From an uncultured Bacillota bacterium (GTDB lineage Bacteria; Bacillota; Clostridia; Peptostreptococcales; Anaerovoracaceae), in the NCBI GenBank assembly GCA_949287095.1, contig CASEFA010000004.1:1-64000 (forward strand): a DNA stretch of 64,000 nucleotides. The letters run 5' to 3'. The notes under the pieces are model-generated. The model was given only the letters and a program-made list of their open reading frames with translations, ran no database searches and was not told where the DNA came from. The stretch's first letter is position 1; every line of letters starts with the position of its first letter. The translations under genes were made by a program, and so were the position numbers. Below are positions 45,273 through 53,675 of this stretch, in pieces.

Positions 45273-45845
45273 ATGGGTTACACAGTACCAATCGGAATTT
45301 CCAACAAACACGTGCATTTAAGCCAGGAGCATCTTGAGATTCTCTTCGGAAAGGGTCATGAGCTCACTCCTACCAAGCCTTTAAAGCAGCCTAACCAGTT
45401 TGCGGCAGAGGAAAAGGTCGATATCGTAGGGCCTAAGAGAACCCTTACCGGTATCAGAGTTCTGGGACCTGTAAGAGCTGAAACTCAGGTCGAACTTGCG
45501 CTTACCGATGCCAGAACCATCGGAATCGCAGCTCCGGTAAGAGAGTCCGGAAAGCTTGAGGGAACTCCGGGATGTAAACTCATAGGACCTTGCGGAGAAA
45601 TAGAACTTGATCACGGCGTTATCGCAGCTCTTCGTCACGTTCATTTAAATGACGAGCAGGCTGCAGAAGCCGGAGTAAAGGACGGCGAAATCGTAAGCAT
45701 CAGAATCGGAGGAGAAAGAGGACTGGTATTCGATAACGTCCTTGCCAGAGTCGGCTCCAAGCATTTCAGAGAAGTGCATCTTGACACGGATGAGGGAAAT
45801 GCAGCAGGCTGCGGAAACGACACGGTTTGCGAAATAATTAAATAA
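45273..45845 (+). CDS. pduL: Phosphate propanoyltransferase, PduL family
   Basis: This 190-residue enzyme moves an acyl group between CoA and phosphate (acetyl or propionyl phosphate), an alternative to Pta. It has the zinc-ligand segments SNKHVHLS near the start and ALRHVHLN in the middle, and the conserved GPVRAETQVELA. It has no N-terminal encapsulation peptide, and no microcompartment shell genes are near, so it is probably the soluble, stand-alone type used in fermentation. AGAAGGAG precedes ATG 45273. Confidence 0.93.
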   Translation: MGYTVPIGISNKHVHLSQEHLEILFGKGHELTPTKPLKQPNQFAAEEKVDIVGPKRTLTGIRVLGPVRAETQVELALTDARTIGIAAPVRESGKLEGTPGCKLIGPCGEIELDHGVIAALRHVHLNDEQAAEAGVKDGEIVSIRIGGERGLVFDNVLARVGSKHFREVHLDTDEGNAAGCGNDTVCEIIK

Positions 45846-45860
45846 ATGCACTTTAAGCGG

Positions 45861-45893
45861 TGGGGCTGTGCCTTTTTAGTGCAGCCCCATTTT
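45861..45893 (+). terminator. Terminator after pduL
   Basis: TGGGGCTG and CAGCCCCA form an 8-bp stem with a 13-base loop, followed by TTTT. Confidence 0.7.
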
Positions 45894-45913
45894 GGATATA
45901 GAGGAGGAAGCAC

Positions 45914-46573
45914 ATGAGAAAGTTCAACTATGCGTCATCCATCCTTGCAGCAGTGTTTATACCCCTGATGATCCTGATTCTCAGCTCGAACATCGTGCTG
46001 AGAATATCCGAAACCTACGTGTACCACTTTAACGACAGCCGTGCGACGGCGGGACTTGCGTATAATGTTACCGGTTCAGAATTTGCGGATGAAATAGCCG
46101 GGTACTGGTCGTCCTTTGGCGGTGAATTTCAGGTATACGACGACAACGGCAGATTCAGAGACCCTATTTTTGACGATAAGGAAACAGAAGCCATGAGGAA
46201 GGCGAAAGTTGCGGTGAACCTCCATCTGCTCCTGGGAATCCTTTCCGGAGCCGTCGGCATTGCTTTCTATACGTATCTGTACAGAAAGGGATACCGGGAG
46301 GCATTGAGGAAGCGCGGCTTTCTGGCGGCGGGCATAACGGCCGTACTGATAATAATTCAGGATATACTCATTTCCACAGGAAGGTTCAGAGCGATGCTGT
46401 ACGACAGACTGATAGGCGTGGAGCTGGATGATAAATCTGTTCTCGTCGTACTGCTGGGAAGTCCTTTTTATAAGACTTTCATCATCTTTTCCAGCGTGCT
46501 CGGTCTGGCTCTTCTGGGAATATTCATTTACATACACTACAACCTTACAAAAGCAAAGCGTATATTTTACTGA
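45914..46573 (+). CDS. DUF1461/TIGR01906-like four-helix membrane protein
   Basis: This 219-residue protein has a hydrophobic helix at the N-terminus, a roughly 75-residue extracellular segment and three more helices in the C-terminal half. This layout matches the DUF1461/TIGR01906 family, which includes the lipoprotein intramolecular transacylase Lit. The family usually has a conserved EExxHMxDVK-type segment before the second helix; here that region reads DKETEAMRKAKVAVNLH, so the His is shifted or absent and a Lit-type activity is uncertain. GAGGAGG precedes the start. Confidence 0.55.
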   Translation: MRKFNYASSILAAVFIPLMILILSSNIVLRISETYVYHFNDSRATAGLAYNVTGSEFADEIAGYWSSFGGEFQVYDDNGRFRDPIFDDKETEAMRKAKVAVNLHLLLGILSGAVGIAFYTYLYRKGYREALRKRGFLAAGITAVLIIIQDILISTGRFRAMLYDRLIGVELDDKSVLVVLLGSPFYKTFIIFSSVLGLALLGIFIYIHYNLTKAKRIFY

Positions 46574-46589
46574 TATTGGGAGAGAACGA

Positions 46590-47141
46590 ATGATTTACGT
46601 ATTTTTAGCAAACGGATTTGAAGAAGTTGAAGCCATCACTGTGGTGGATCTCTTCAGAAGAGCGGAAATGCAGGTTAAGACGGTGTCCCTCATGGAGGAT
46701 AAGACCGTCTACGGATCAAAAGGTATAGGGATAGAGGCGGATGTTCTGTTCGGCGGCGTAGACTGGGAGCACTGCACCATGATGGTGCTGCCGGGAGGAA
46801 TGCCGGGAACGGTGAATTTATGCAATCACTACGATTTCAACAATAAACTCAAGGCATACGACGAAAGGGGCGGCCTGATTGCCGCAATCTGCGCCGCGCC
46901 TATGGTTTTAGGAAAAGCCGGAATTCTGGGAGGACACAGAGCCACCATTTACGACGGCATGGAGGTCGAGCTTTTAAACGCAGAGTATACGGGCGAAGAC
47001 GTTACCGTATCGGGAAATATCGTAACGGGAAGAGGGCCGGGTCTTGCCATGGACTTCGCCTTAAAGCTCATAGAGCTGGTAAAGGGCAGAGAGAAAATGG
47101 AGGAAGTCAAGGCCGGACTTCTCTACGAGAAGGAGCTTTAG
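46590..47141 (+). CDS. DJ-1/PfpI family protein
   Basis: This 183-residue protein has the DJ-1 fold landmarks: GFEEVEAIT near the start with its conserved Glu, the Gly-rich VLPGGMPGTVNL, and the nucleophilic Cys in AAICAAPMVLG. It belongs to the glyoxalase III/deglycase-like or thiamine-related DJ-1 group. ATG 46590 is preferred, since the upstream frame would run through the DUF1461 gene; a GGGAGAG site lies about eight bases before it. The PHP gene starts one base after its stop. Confidence 0.87.
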   Translation: MIYVFLANGFEEVEAITVVDLFRRAEMQVKTVSLMEDKTVYGSKGIGIEADVLFGGVDWEHCTMMVLPGGMPGTVNLCNHYDFNNKLKAYDERGGLIAAICAAPMVLGKAGILGGHRATIYDGMEVELLNAEYTGEDVTVSGNIVTGRGPGLAMDFALKLIELVKGREKMEEVKAGLLYEKEL

Positions 47142-47930
47142 ATGAGCTACAAGACCGATATGCACATTCACAGTGTATATTCCGACGGATGGATGAGTCC
47201 TGTGGAACTGGTGAGAAAGTATAAAGACGACGATTACGACGTGGTATCGATTACCGACCACGATAACGTGAAAGGCGTTCACGATGCGCTGGTGTCAGGA
47301 GAAGCCTTGAGGATTCAGGTGGTACCGGGAATAGAACTTTCAACGGGAAAAATTCTTTCCGGAAACGATTACGTAAGCGAAATACACATTCTCGGCTATC
47401 ACATAGATACGGAAAACCCGGGACTTCTTTCCCTTTCCGAAAAGCTTCTGAAAGGAAGAGAGGAGAGAAATGCCGTCGTAAGAGAAGACCTGAGAAACAG
47501 AGGCTATAATCTGGACGAGGGTATAATAAACGAGAGAAACGGCGGGAAGTACGTGGCAAAGCCTGATTTTGTCAGAGCCCTTGCAGCCTGCGGCGTCGAT
47601 AAAAAGGACGCGTGGCGCATGATGGATGAAGCCGCTTTAAGGTACATGCCGGAGACTGAGGAAGGAATAGAAGTCATAAGGTCTGCGGGCGGTATGGCGG
47701 TTCTCGCCCATCCCATGAAGATTTCAGGGCTCAGACCTAATGAGGTGGGCTTTTTCGACAGACTTTCAGATTTTGTCGGAGAGCTTAAGAAGGCCGGCCT
47801 TAAAGGCATGGAATGCTTTCATCCTTCGGCTGGCGAAAAGGAGAGCCTGGAACTCGTAAAAATAGCGGGGAAATATCACCTTCACATTACGGAAGGATCG
47901 GATTTTCACGGAGACAAAGGAGAAGCTTAG
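47142..47930 (+). CDS. PHP-domain phosphoesterase (YciV/RNase AM-like)
   Basis: This 262-residue protein has PHP motifs DMHIHSVYSDG, ITDHDN, GIELSTGK, AHPMK and the final SDFHGDK. The order resembles the 3',5'-nucleoside bisphosphate phosphatase/RNase AM type. The protein ends two residues after HGDK, which is slightly short for this group, but no frameshift is visible. The ATG directly follows the DJ-1 stop, so translation is coupled. The following phoH gene starts 2 bases after its stop. Confidence 0.8.
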   Translation: MSYKTDMHIHSVYSDGWMSPVELVRKYKDDDYDVVSITDHDNVKGVHDALVSGEALRIQVVPGIELSTGKILSGNDYVSEIHILGYHIDTENPGLLSLSEKLLKGREERNAVVREDLRNRGYNLDEGIINERNGGKYVAKPDFVRALAACGVDKKDAWRMMDEAALRYMPETEEGIEVIRSAGGMAVLAHPMKISGLRPNEVGFFDRLSDFVGELKKAGLKGMECFHPSAGEKESLELVKIAGKYHLHITEGSDFHGDKGEA

Positions 47931-47932
47931 TA

Positions 47933-48907
47933 TTGACGGATACAGGATTACCTATGAAGAAGGTGGAGCTTTCGGACGACGTGGACAGAGCGGCTCTGTT
48001 CGGAACTCTGGACGCAAACCTTAAGATGATTACCGAAGCCACGGGAACCGAGATTTTTCAGCGGGACGACGGCCTGACCCTGAAGGGCGGAGATACTGAC
48101 GCAGCGGAGAGGATTCTGGTAGAGATGGCCCACGTTCTCCGCGCAGGAGAAAAGCTCGACAGGCAGAAGGCCGGCTACATCATATCTCTCGGAAGCGAGG
48201 GAACTTCCTATGCGGAAAGCGGTGTAAGCAGGGACGTCATATGTTTTACGGCTGCCGGAAGACCCCTTAAGCCGAAGACCATAGGTCAGAGGAACTACGT
48301 TGAAAGCATAAGGAAAAAGGACATAGTCTTCGGGATAGGTCCCGCTGGAACGGGAAAGACGTACCTTGCCGTAGCCATGGCCGTAACGGCATTTAAGAAT
48401 AAGCAGGTGCAGAAGATAATACTGACCCGCCCTGCGGTGGAAGCGGGAGAGAGCCTGGGTTTTCTGCCCGGCGACATGCAGGACAAGGTGGATCCTTATC
48501 TGAGGCCTCTCTACGATGCACTTTACGACGTTCTCGGAAGAGACAACGCTATGAGACTCAGGGAAAAGGAGGTCATAGAGGTGGTTCCTCTTGCGTATAT
48601 GAGGGGAAGAACTCTTGACAATTCCTTCATCATACTTGACGAGGCTCAGAATACCACCAGAGAGCAGATGAAGATGTTCCTCACCAGAATGGGCTTCGGC
48701 TCCAAGGTGGTGGTGACGGGAGACATTACTCAGATAGACCTGCCTAAGGGAAAGAAGAGCGGCCTCGTGGAGGCGGCGAAAATCCTCAAGGCGGTCAAGG
48801 ACATAGACTTCTGTTACCTTAAGGAAACGGACGTTGTGAGACACGAGCTGGTGAGAAAGATAATCGCGGCCTACGACCAGTACTATAAGAGATATCCCAG
48901 CGAATAG
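47933..48907 (+). CDS. phoH: PhoH family protein (YbeZ-like ATPase)
   Basis: This 324-residue P-loop ATPase has [15 protein letters not shown] (Walker A), ILDEAQNTT (Walker B) and the [16 protein letters not shown] segment of PhoH/YbeZ, and an N-terminal KH-like part. It cooperates with YbeY in 16S rRNA maturation. The most likely start is TTG 47933, nine bases after AAAGGAG; ATG 47954 has only a poor site. It starts 2 bases after the PHP gene and precedes ybeY. Confidence 0.92.
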   Translation: MTDTGLPMKKVELSDDVDRAALFGTLDANLKMITEATGTEIFQRDDGLTLKGGDTDAAERILVEMAHVLRAGEKLDRQKAGYIISLGSEGTSYAESGVSRDVICFTAAGRPLKPKTIGQRNYVESIRKKDIVFGIGPAGTGKTYLAVAMAVTAFKNKQVQKIILTRPAVEAGESLGFLPGDMQDKVDPYLRPLYDALYDVLGRDNAMRLREKEVIEVVPLAYMRGRTLDNSFIILDEAQNTTREQMKMFLTRMGFGSKVVVTGDITQIDLPKGKKSGLVEAAKILKAVKDIDFCYLKETDVVRHELVRKIIAAYDQYYKRYPSE

Positions 48908-48921
48908 AGGAAACTGTCTTT

Positions 48922-49383
48922 ATGGAAATATATTTTGACGACGAGAGAGGCGATCTCGACGAAAAAACCGAAAACTATATGAGAAAGTCTGCCGAAAAGT
49001 GCGTGACGGGAGAAGGTCTCGATGCCGGAAGGTGCGCTGTAAGCGTTACATTTACTGACAAAGACGGCATAAAGGAACTTAACCGGGACTACCGGGGAGT
49101 GGACAGCGTCACCGACGTTCTTTCATTCCCCCAGTACGACGACTTTGACGAAATATCTGAAGACGGCGAGATACTTCTTGGAGACGTAGTAATATGTAAA
49201 GAACGGGCGGCGGAGCAGGCCCGTGAGTTCGGACACTCTTTGGACAGGGAGATGATTTACCTCTTCACTCACAGCATCCTTCACCTCTTAGGCTACGACC
49301 ACATGGAGGAAGAGGAAAAGAGAGAAATGCGTCTTAAAGAGGAAGAGGTAATGGATTTTCTCGGACTTTCAAGGGAGGTATGA
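48922..49383 (+). CDS. ybeY: Endoribonuclease YbeY
   Basis: This 153-residue metalloprotein matures the 16S rRNA 3' end and takes part in ribosome quality control. It has the zinc motif HSILHLLGYDH (HxxxHxxxxxH) and the upstream NRDYRGVDSVTDVLSFP segment. GAGGAAAC lies upstream. phoH precedes it by 14 bases and cdd follows by 3; the diacylglycerol kinase gene often found between ybeY and cdd is absent. Confidence 0.96.
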   Translation: MEIYFDDERGDLDEKTENYMRKSAEKCVTGEGLDAGRCAVSVTFTDKDGIKELNRDYRGVDSVTDVLSFPQYDDFDEISEDGEILLGDVVICKERAAEQAREFGHSLDREMIYLFTHSILHLLGYDHMEEEEKREMRLKEEEVMDFLGLSREV

Positions 49384-49386
49384 AAA

Positions 49387-49785
49387 ATGAACAGAGAAGT
49401 AACGGAAACCGATCTGAAGCTTTACAGGACCGCCGTGTCCATGCTTGAAAGATCATATTCACCTTTTTCGGGCTTCAGGGTCGGAGCGGCTCTTCTGACA
49501 AAGTCCGGAGAGATAATAACCGGTGTGAACATAGAAAATTCCTCTCTCGGCGCCACCATCTGCGCGGAGAGAACAGCCTTTGTAAAAGCTATATCGGAAG
49601 GGTACAGAGAGTTTGACACCATCGCCATAGCCAGCAGCGGTCAGGAGGCGTGGCCGTGCGGAATATGCAGACAGTTCATGTACGAGTTCGCTCCCGACCT
49701 GAGAGTGGTGACCGGAACGGAGGAGGATAACCTGAGGGTTCTCACCCTTAAGGAGCTTTTGCCGGAGGGATTCAGATTACAATGA
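49387..49785 (+). CDS. cdd: Cytidine deaminase
   Basis: This 132-residue enzyme deaminates cytidine to uridine. It has the zinc/Glu motif CAERTAF and the second zinc pair in PCGICRQFM, and FRVGAALLT near the start. GGGAGG precedes the start, and its stop overlaps era by four bases, so the two are coupled. Confidence 0.96.
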   Translation: MNREVTETDLKLYRTAVSMLERSYSPFSGFRVGAALLTKSGEIITGVNIENSSLGATICAERTAFVKAISEGYREFDTIAIASSGQEAWPCGICRQFMYEFAPDLRVVTGTEEDNLRVLTLKELLPEGFRLQ

Positions 49786-50666
49786 AATCAGGCTTTGCAG
49801 GAATAATAGGACGCCCCAACGTGGGAAAGTCCACCCTTTTAAACAGCATACTGGGCGAGAAAATCGCCATAACCACCGATAAGCCACAGACTACGAGAAA
49901 CAGCATCAGAGGAATATACACCAGGCCCGACGAGGCTCAGATAGTGTTTATCGACACGCCGGGAATCCACAAGGCTCACAGCCGCCTGGGAAGCGCCATG
50001 ACGGAGATGGCGGTGAACACCTTTAAGGAAGTGGACGTTATACTTTTCCTCATAGACGGAAGCGCGAAGAAGGGCCCGGGGGACAGGTACATATTCGACA
50101 TGATCAAAGACCTGGATACTCCGAAGATTCTCGTAATAAACAAGACCGACAAGACGGATTCCGAGAATTTTGCAAGGCTTTATGATGAGTACGAAAAGAC
50201 CGGGGTTTTCCACGCCATATTCGGAACGTCGGCCCTTCTGGGAAAGAACGTGGACGGACTTTTAGATGAAATAGAAAAACTCATGCCGGAAGGCCCCATG
50301 TACTTTCCGGAGGATATGGTCACAGATCACCCGGAAAGATTTCTCGTAAGCGAGATAATAAGGGAAAAGATTCTCATGTATCTTAACGACGAGGTTCCCC
50401 ACGGCGTTGCGGTGGAGATAGAGTCTTTCAGGGAGGAGCCGGGCCTTGCGCGGATAGGAGCCGTAATCTACTGCGAGAAGAAGTCCCATAAGGGAATAAT
50501 AATCGGAAAGCAGGGAAGAAAGCTGAAGGGTATAGGCCAGAGCGCCAGAAAGGAAATCGAGGCTCTGCTGGGGACGAAGGTTTACCTTGAGACGTGGGTC
50601 AAGGTAAAGGAAAACTGGCGCGACAGCGACACGGCCATAGCCAACTTCGGATATAAGGAAAAGTAG
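49782..50666 (+). CDS. era: GTPase Era
   Basis: This 294-residue GTPase binds 16S rRNA and the cell membrane during ribosome assembly. It has G1 GRPNVGKSTLLN, G2/switch PQTTRNSIRG, G3 DTPGIH, G4 NKTDK and a C-terminal KH domain with IIIGKQGRKLKGIGQSAR. The length is normal. It overlaps cdd by four bases and recO begins right at its stop. Confidence 0.97.
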   Translation: MKSGFAGIIGRPNVGKSTLLNSILGEKIAITTDKPQTTRNSIRGIYTRPDEAQIVFIDTPGIHKAHSRLGSAMTEMAVNTFKEVDVILFLIDGSAKKGPGDRYIFDMIKDLDTPKILVINKTDKTDSENFARLYDEYEKTGVFHAIFGTSALLGKNVDGLLDEIEKLMPEGPMYFPEDMVTDHPERFLVSEIIREKILMYLNDEVPHGVAVEIESFREEPGLARIGAVIYCEKKSHKGIIIGKQGRKLKGIGQSARKEIEALLGTKVYLETWVKVKENWRDSDTAIANFGYKEK

Positions 50667-51491
50667 ATGTACACTGATACCGACGGAATAGTATTCAGAC
50701 AGGTCAAGGCGCCCGCAGGGCGACGGATGGTTCTGATATTCACAAGAAAATACGGCAAGATCAGCGTCGGTTCATCCATAACCGAAGGCAAGGGAAGATC
50801 AAAGGCCGCCCTTGCCGTAAGGCCTTTCACCTACGGAAGGTACGATCTGTTCGTGAACAGAGGGTATTACGACCTTAACTCTGCGGAGGTGAAGAGGAGT
50901 TATTACTCTCTGGGCGAGAATCTGGACAAGTACATGTATGCGTCCTTTGTCCTTGAGCTTGCGGAGAAGATGCTGCCTGAAGAGGCGCCTCATCCGGCCA
51001 TGCTGGATCTCATTCTTGCGTTTCTCGCTTCAATGGAGAGAAAGAAGACGGGGTATCTGACGACGGTGCTGGCTTTTGAGGTGAAGGCTCTTTCCATTAT
51101 GGGAGCCCTGCCGGTTCTGGACTGCTGCAGCGTCTGCGGGAGGAAGAGAGACCCGTCGGCTGAAAAGGGAAAACCCGTCGCCTTCAGCATACCGGACGGA
51201 GGAATAATATGCAGGCAATGCCTGAAAAAGAAAGCTGCGGAAGAGGAGCGGAATCGGACGGGACAATTGATTTATACGCCGGAATTTGATATAGTAAATA
51301 TAACAAAATACTTTTTGAAAAAGCCTGTAAGCGCTTTTGATGCTGTAGCTCTGGAGGATGGAGTCTCCAGGGAAATGCAGCGTGTAGTCAGAGAATATAT
51401 CTCGTTTTACTTCGACATCGGCAGGCTGAAGAGCGAAGATATAATAGGGGCATCTGCTGATGCCGCCGGAGAAAAGAATGAGAGATTATAG
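50667..51491 (+). CDS. recO: DNA repair protein RecO
   Basis: This 274-residue protein loads RecA in the RecFOR pathway. It has an N-terminal OB-like barrel, a helical middle and a CxxC/CxxC zinc finger (CSVCGRKRD ... ICRQC). ATG 50667 lies immediately after the era stop. The gene belongs to the conserved era-recO-(DUF4342)-glyS run. Confidence 0.93.
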   Translation: MYTDTDGIVFRQVKAPAGRRMVLIFTRKYGKISVGSSITEGKGRSKAALAVRPFTYGRYDLFVNRGYYDLNSAEVKRSYYSLGENLDKYMYASFVLELAEKMLPEEAPHPAMLDLILAFLASMERKKTGYLTTVLAFEVKALSIMGALPVLDCCSVCGRKRDPSAEKGKPVAFSIPDGGIICRQCLKKKAAEEERNRTGQLIYTPEFDIVNITKYFLKKPVSAFDAVALEDGVSREMQRVVREYISFYFDIGRLKSEDIIGASADAAGEKNERL

Positions 51492-51502
51492 GAGGCGTTA
51501 TT

Positions 51503-52201
51503 ATGGAAATTACATTGGAAAAAATTGAACTGGTAAAGGACAGAACAGGGGTAACCTATAAGGAAGCAAAGGAAGCCCTGGAGGCGGCTGACGGCAACGT
51601 TGTGGACGCCATCATCGAAATTGAGGAAAAGGTGGACTCCGGTGAGAACCGATCCACGAAGGCAAAGAAGGACGCCCTGGTAGCAAAGATGAAAGATATC
51701 GTAAAGAAGGGCAATGTCTCCAGAATCATGATAACAAGAGACGGCGACACCATCCTTAACATACCTCTGACGGCAGGACTTCTGGGAAGCATAGTGGCTC
51801 CTTACGGAATGATAGCCGGAGCTGTAGCCGCATTCGGATTCAAGTGCAAAATTGAATTTATCAGAGATGACGGAAGCGTAATAGACATCTCCGAAAAGGC
51901 CGAAGATCTGTACGAGGATACTAAAGTAAAAGGTGCGGCTCTTTATGGAGATATTAAAGAAAAGGCTCCCGGCGTTTACGAGGATGTAAAGGAAAAGAGC
52001 GGTGCAGCCCTGTCTAAGGCAAAAGAAGCCGCAATGGCCGCAAAGGAAAAAATTAAAAGAGAAAAAGATGTCTTTGAGGACGAAATAGAGGATTATTTTG
52101 ATGATGCCGACATTGAAGACCTTGAAGATGTATTTGAAAAAGGCGCAGATGATGCCGATACGGAAAAAACTGAGGAAAGGGAAGCAGGTAAAGAAGAATA
52201 A
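51503..52201 (+). CDS. DUF4342 protein with UBA-like N-terminal domain
   Basis: This 232-residue protein has an N-terminal helical bundle resembling the UBA-like domain of EF-Ts ([20 protein letters not shown], residues 9-28), a central beta/hydrophobic DUF4342 region with [18 protein letters not shown], and a long Glu/Lys-rich helical tail with [20 protein letters not shown]-like repeats. The function is unknown. AGGAGG precedes ATG 51503. It lies between recO and glyQS, overlapping the latter by one base, so it may be co-transcribed with translation genes. Confidence 0.75.
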   Translation: MEITLEKIELVKDRTGVTYKEAKEALEAADGNVVDAIIEIEEKVDSGENRSTKAKKDALVAKMKDIVKKGNVSRIMITRDGDTILNIPLTAGLLGSIVAPYGMIAGAVAAFGFKCKIEFIRDDGSVIDISEKAEDLYEDTKVKGAALYGDIKEKAPGVYEDVKEKSGAALSKAKEAAMAAKEKIKREKDVFEDEIEDYFDDADIEDLEDVFEKGADDADTEKTEEREAGKEE

Positions 52202-53604
52202 TGAGCAGTAAGGTAACTATGGAGAAACTCGTCGCACTTGCGAAGAACCGCGGTTACGTGTATCCGGGTTCTGAAATATACGGAGGTCTTGCCAATACGT
52301 GGGATTACGGCCCGCTGGGCGTTGAGTTCAAGAACAACGTAAAGAAAGCATGGTGGAAGAAGTTCGTTCAGGAGAATAAATACAACGTAGGCCTGGACGC
52401 AGCTATTCTCATGAACCCGAGAACATGGGAGGCGTCCGGCCATATCGGCGGATTTGCAGATCCTCTCATTGACTGTAAGGAGTGCAAGGCAAGATTCAGA
52501 GCCGACAAGCTTATCGAGGACTACATGAAGGAGAACGGCGAAGAAGTGGTGACCGTAGACGGATGGTCCAACGAGAAGCTGGAGGGATACATAAAGGAGC
52601 ATCAGGTGAAATGTCCTGAGTGCGGAAAGTCCAACTTTACCGGAATCAGACAGTTCAACCTCATGTTCAAGACGTTCCAGGGCGTAACCGAGGATTCCAA
52701 GTCGGAGATTTATCTCCGTCCTGAAACTGCCCAGGGTATATTTGTTAATTTTAAAAACGTACAGAGAACTTCCAGGAAGAAGATTCCTTTCGGAATAGCT
52801 CAGATAGGCAAATCTTTCAGAAACGAGATTACGCCGGGTAATTTCACATTCAGAACCAGAGAGTTCGAGCAGATGGAACTGGAATTCTTCTGCAAGCCGG
52901 GAACTGACCTTGACTGGTTTGCATACTGGAAGAACTACTGTGAAGAGTTCCTTAAGTCTCTCGGAATGAACATGGAGAACGTCAGACTGAGAGACCATGA
53001 AAAGGAAGAACTTTCCCACTACAGCAACGCCACCACGGACATCGAGTACCTCTTCCCGTTCGGATGGGGCGAGCTCTGGGGCATTGCCGACAGAACAGAT
53101 TTTGACCTGAGAAAGCACAGTGAGTTCTCGGGCCAGGAGATGACATACATCGATCCGGAGACCAACGAGAGATACATTCCGTACTGCATCGAGCCGTCGC
53201 TGGGAGCTGACAGAGTGGCTCTCGCATTCCTTGCCGATGCTTACGATGAGGAAGTTCTCACCTCGGAAGACGGAAAAGAAGACACCAGAGTCGTGCTCAG
53301 ACTGCATCCTGCACTGGCTCCGTTTAAGGCTGCCGTTCTTCCTCTGGCAAAGAAGCTTTCCGGCGTTGCAGAACCTATATATGAGGAGCTTGCAAAGTAC
53401 TTCAATGTGGACTACGATGCGGCAGGTTCCATAGGAAAGAGATACAGAAGAGAAGACGAAATCGGAACACCGTTCTGCATTTGCGTTGACTTCGATACTG
53501 AAACAGACGGATGCGTAACTGTAAGAGACAGAGATTCGATGGATCAGGTAAGAATCCCTGTAGCCGAAGTTCGTTCCTATATAGAAGAAAGACTAATTTT
53601 TTAA
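52201..53604 (+). CDS. glyQS: Glycyl-tRNA synthetase (alpha2, single-subunit type)
   Basis: This 467-residue class II enzyme is the dimeric type found in most Gram-positives and eukaryotes rather than the separate alpha/beta type. Features are [13 protein letters not shown]-like [20 protein letters not shown], the motif 2 region around [15 protein letters not shown], and motif 3 near [16 protein letters not shown]. Length is normal. It starts at the last base of the DUF4342 gene; no T-box is seen. Confidence 0.96.
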   Translation: MSSKVTMEKLVALAKNRGYVYPGSEIYGGLANTWDYGPLGVEFKNNVKKAWWKKFVQENKYNVGLDAAILMNPRTWEASGHIGGFADPLIDCKECKARFRADKLIEDYMKENGEEVVTVDGWSNEKLEGYIKEHQVKCPECGKSNFTGIRQFNLMFKTFQGVTEDSKSEIYLRPETAQGIFVNFKNVQRTSRKKIPFGIAQIGKSFRNEITPGNFTFRTREFEQMELEFFCKPGTDLDWFAYWKNYCEEFLKSLGMNMENVRLRDHEKEELSHYSNATTDIEYLFPFGWGELWGIADRTDFDLRKHSEFSGQEMTYIDPETNERYIPYCIEPSLGADRVALAFLADAYDEEVLTSEDGKEDTRVVLRLHPALAPFKAAVLPLAKKLSGVAEPIYEELAKYFNVDYDAAGSIGKRYRREDEIGTPFCICVDFDTETDGCVTVRDRDSMDQVRIPVAEVRSYIEERLIF

Positions 53605-53675
53605 ATGAGCTGAGGCACTTTCCGACGGCAGATTTAACTGTCGGAATCGGCACAAGGCAGAAGGAGAGATCAGAC

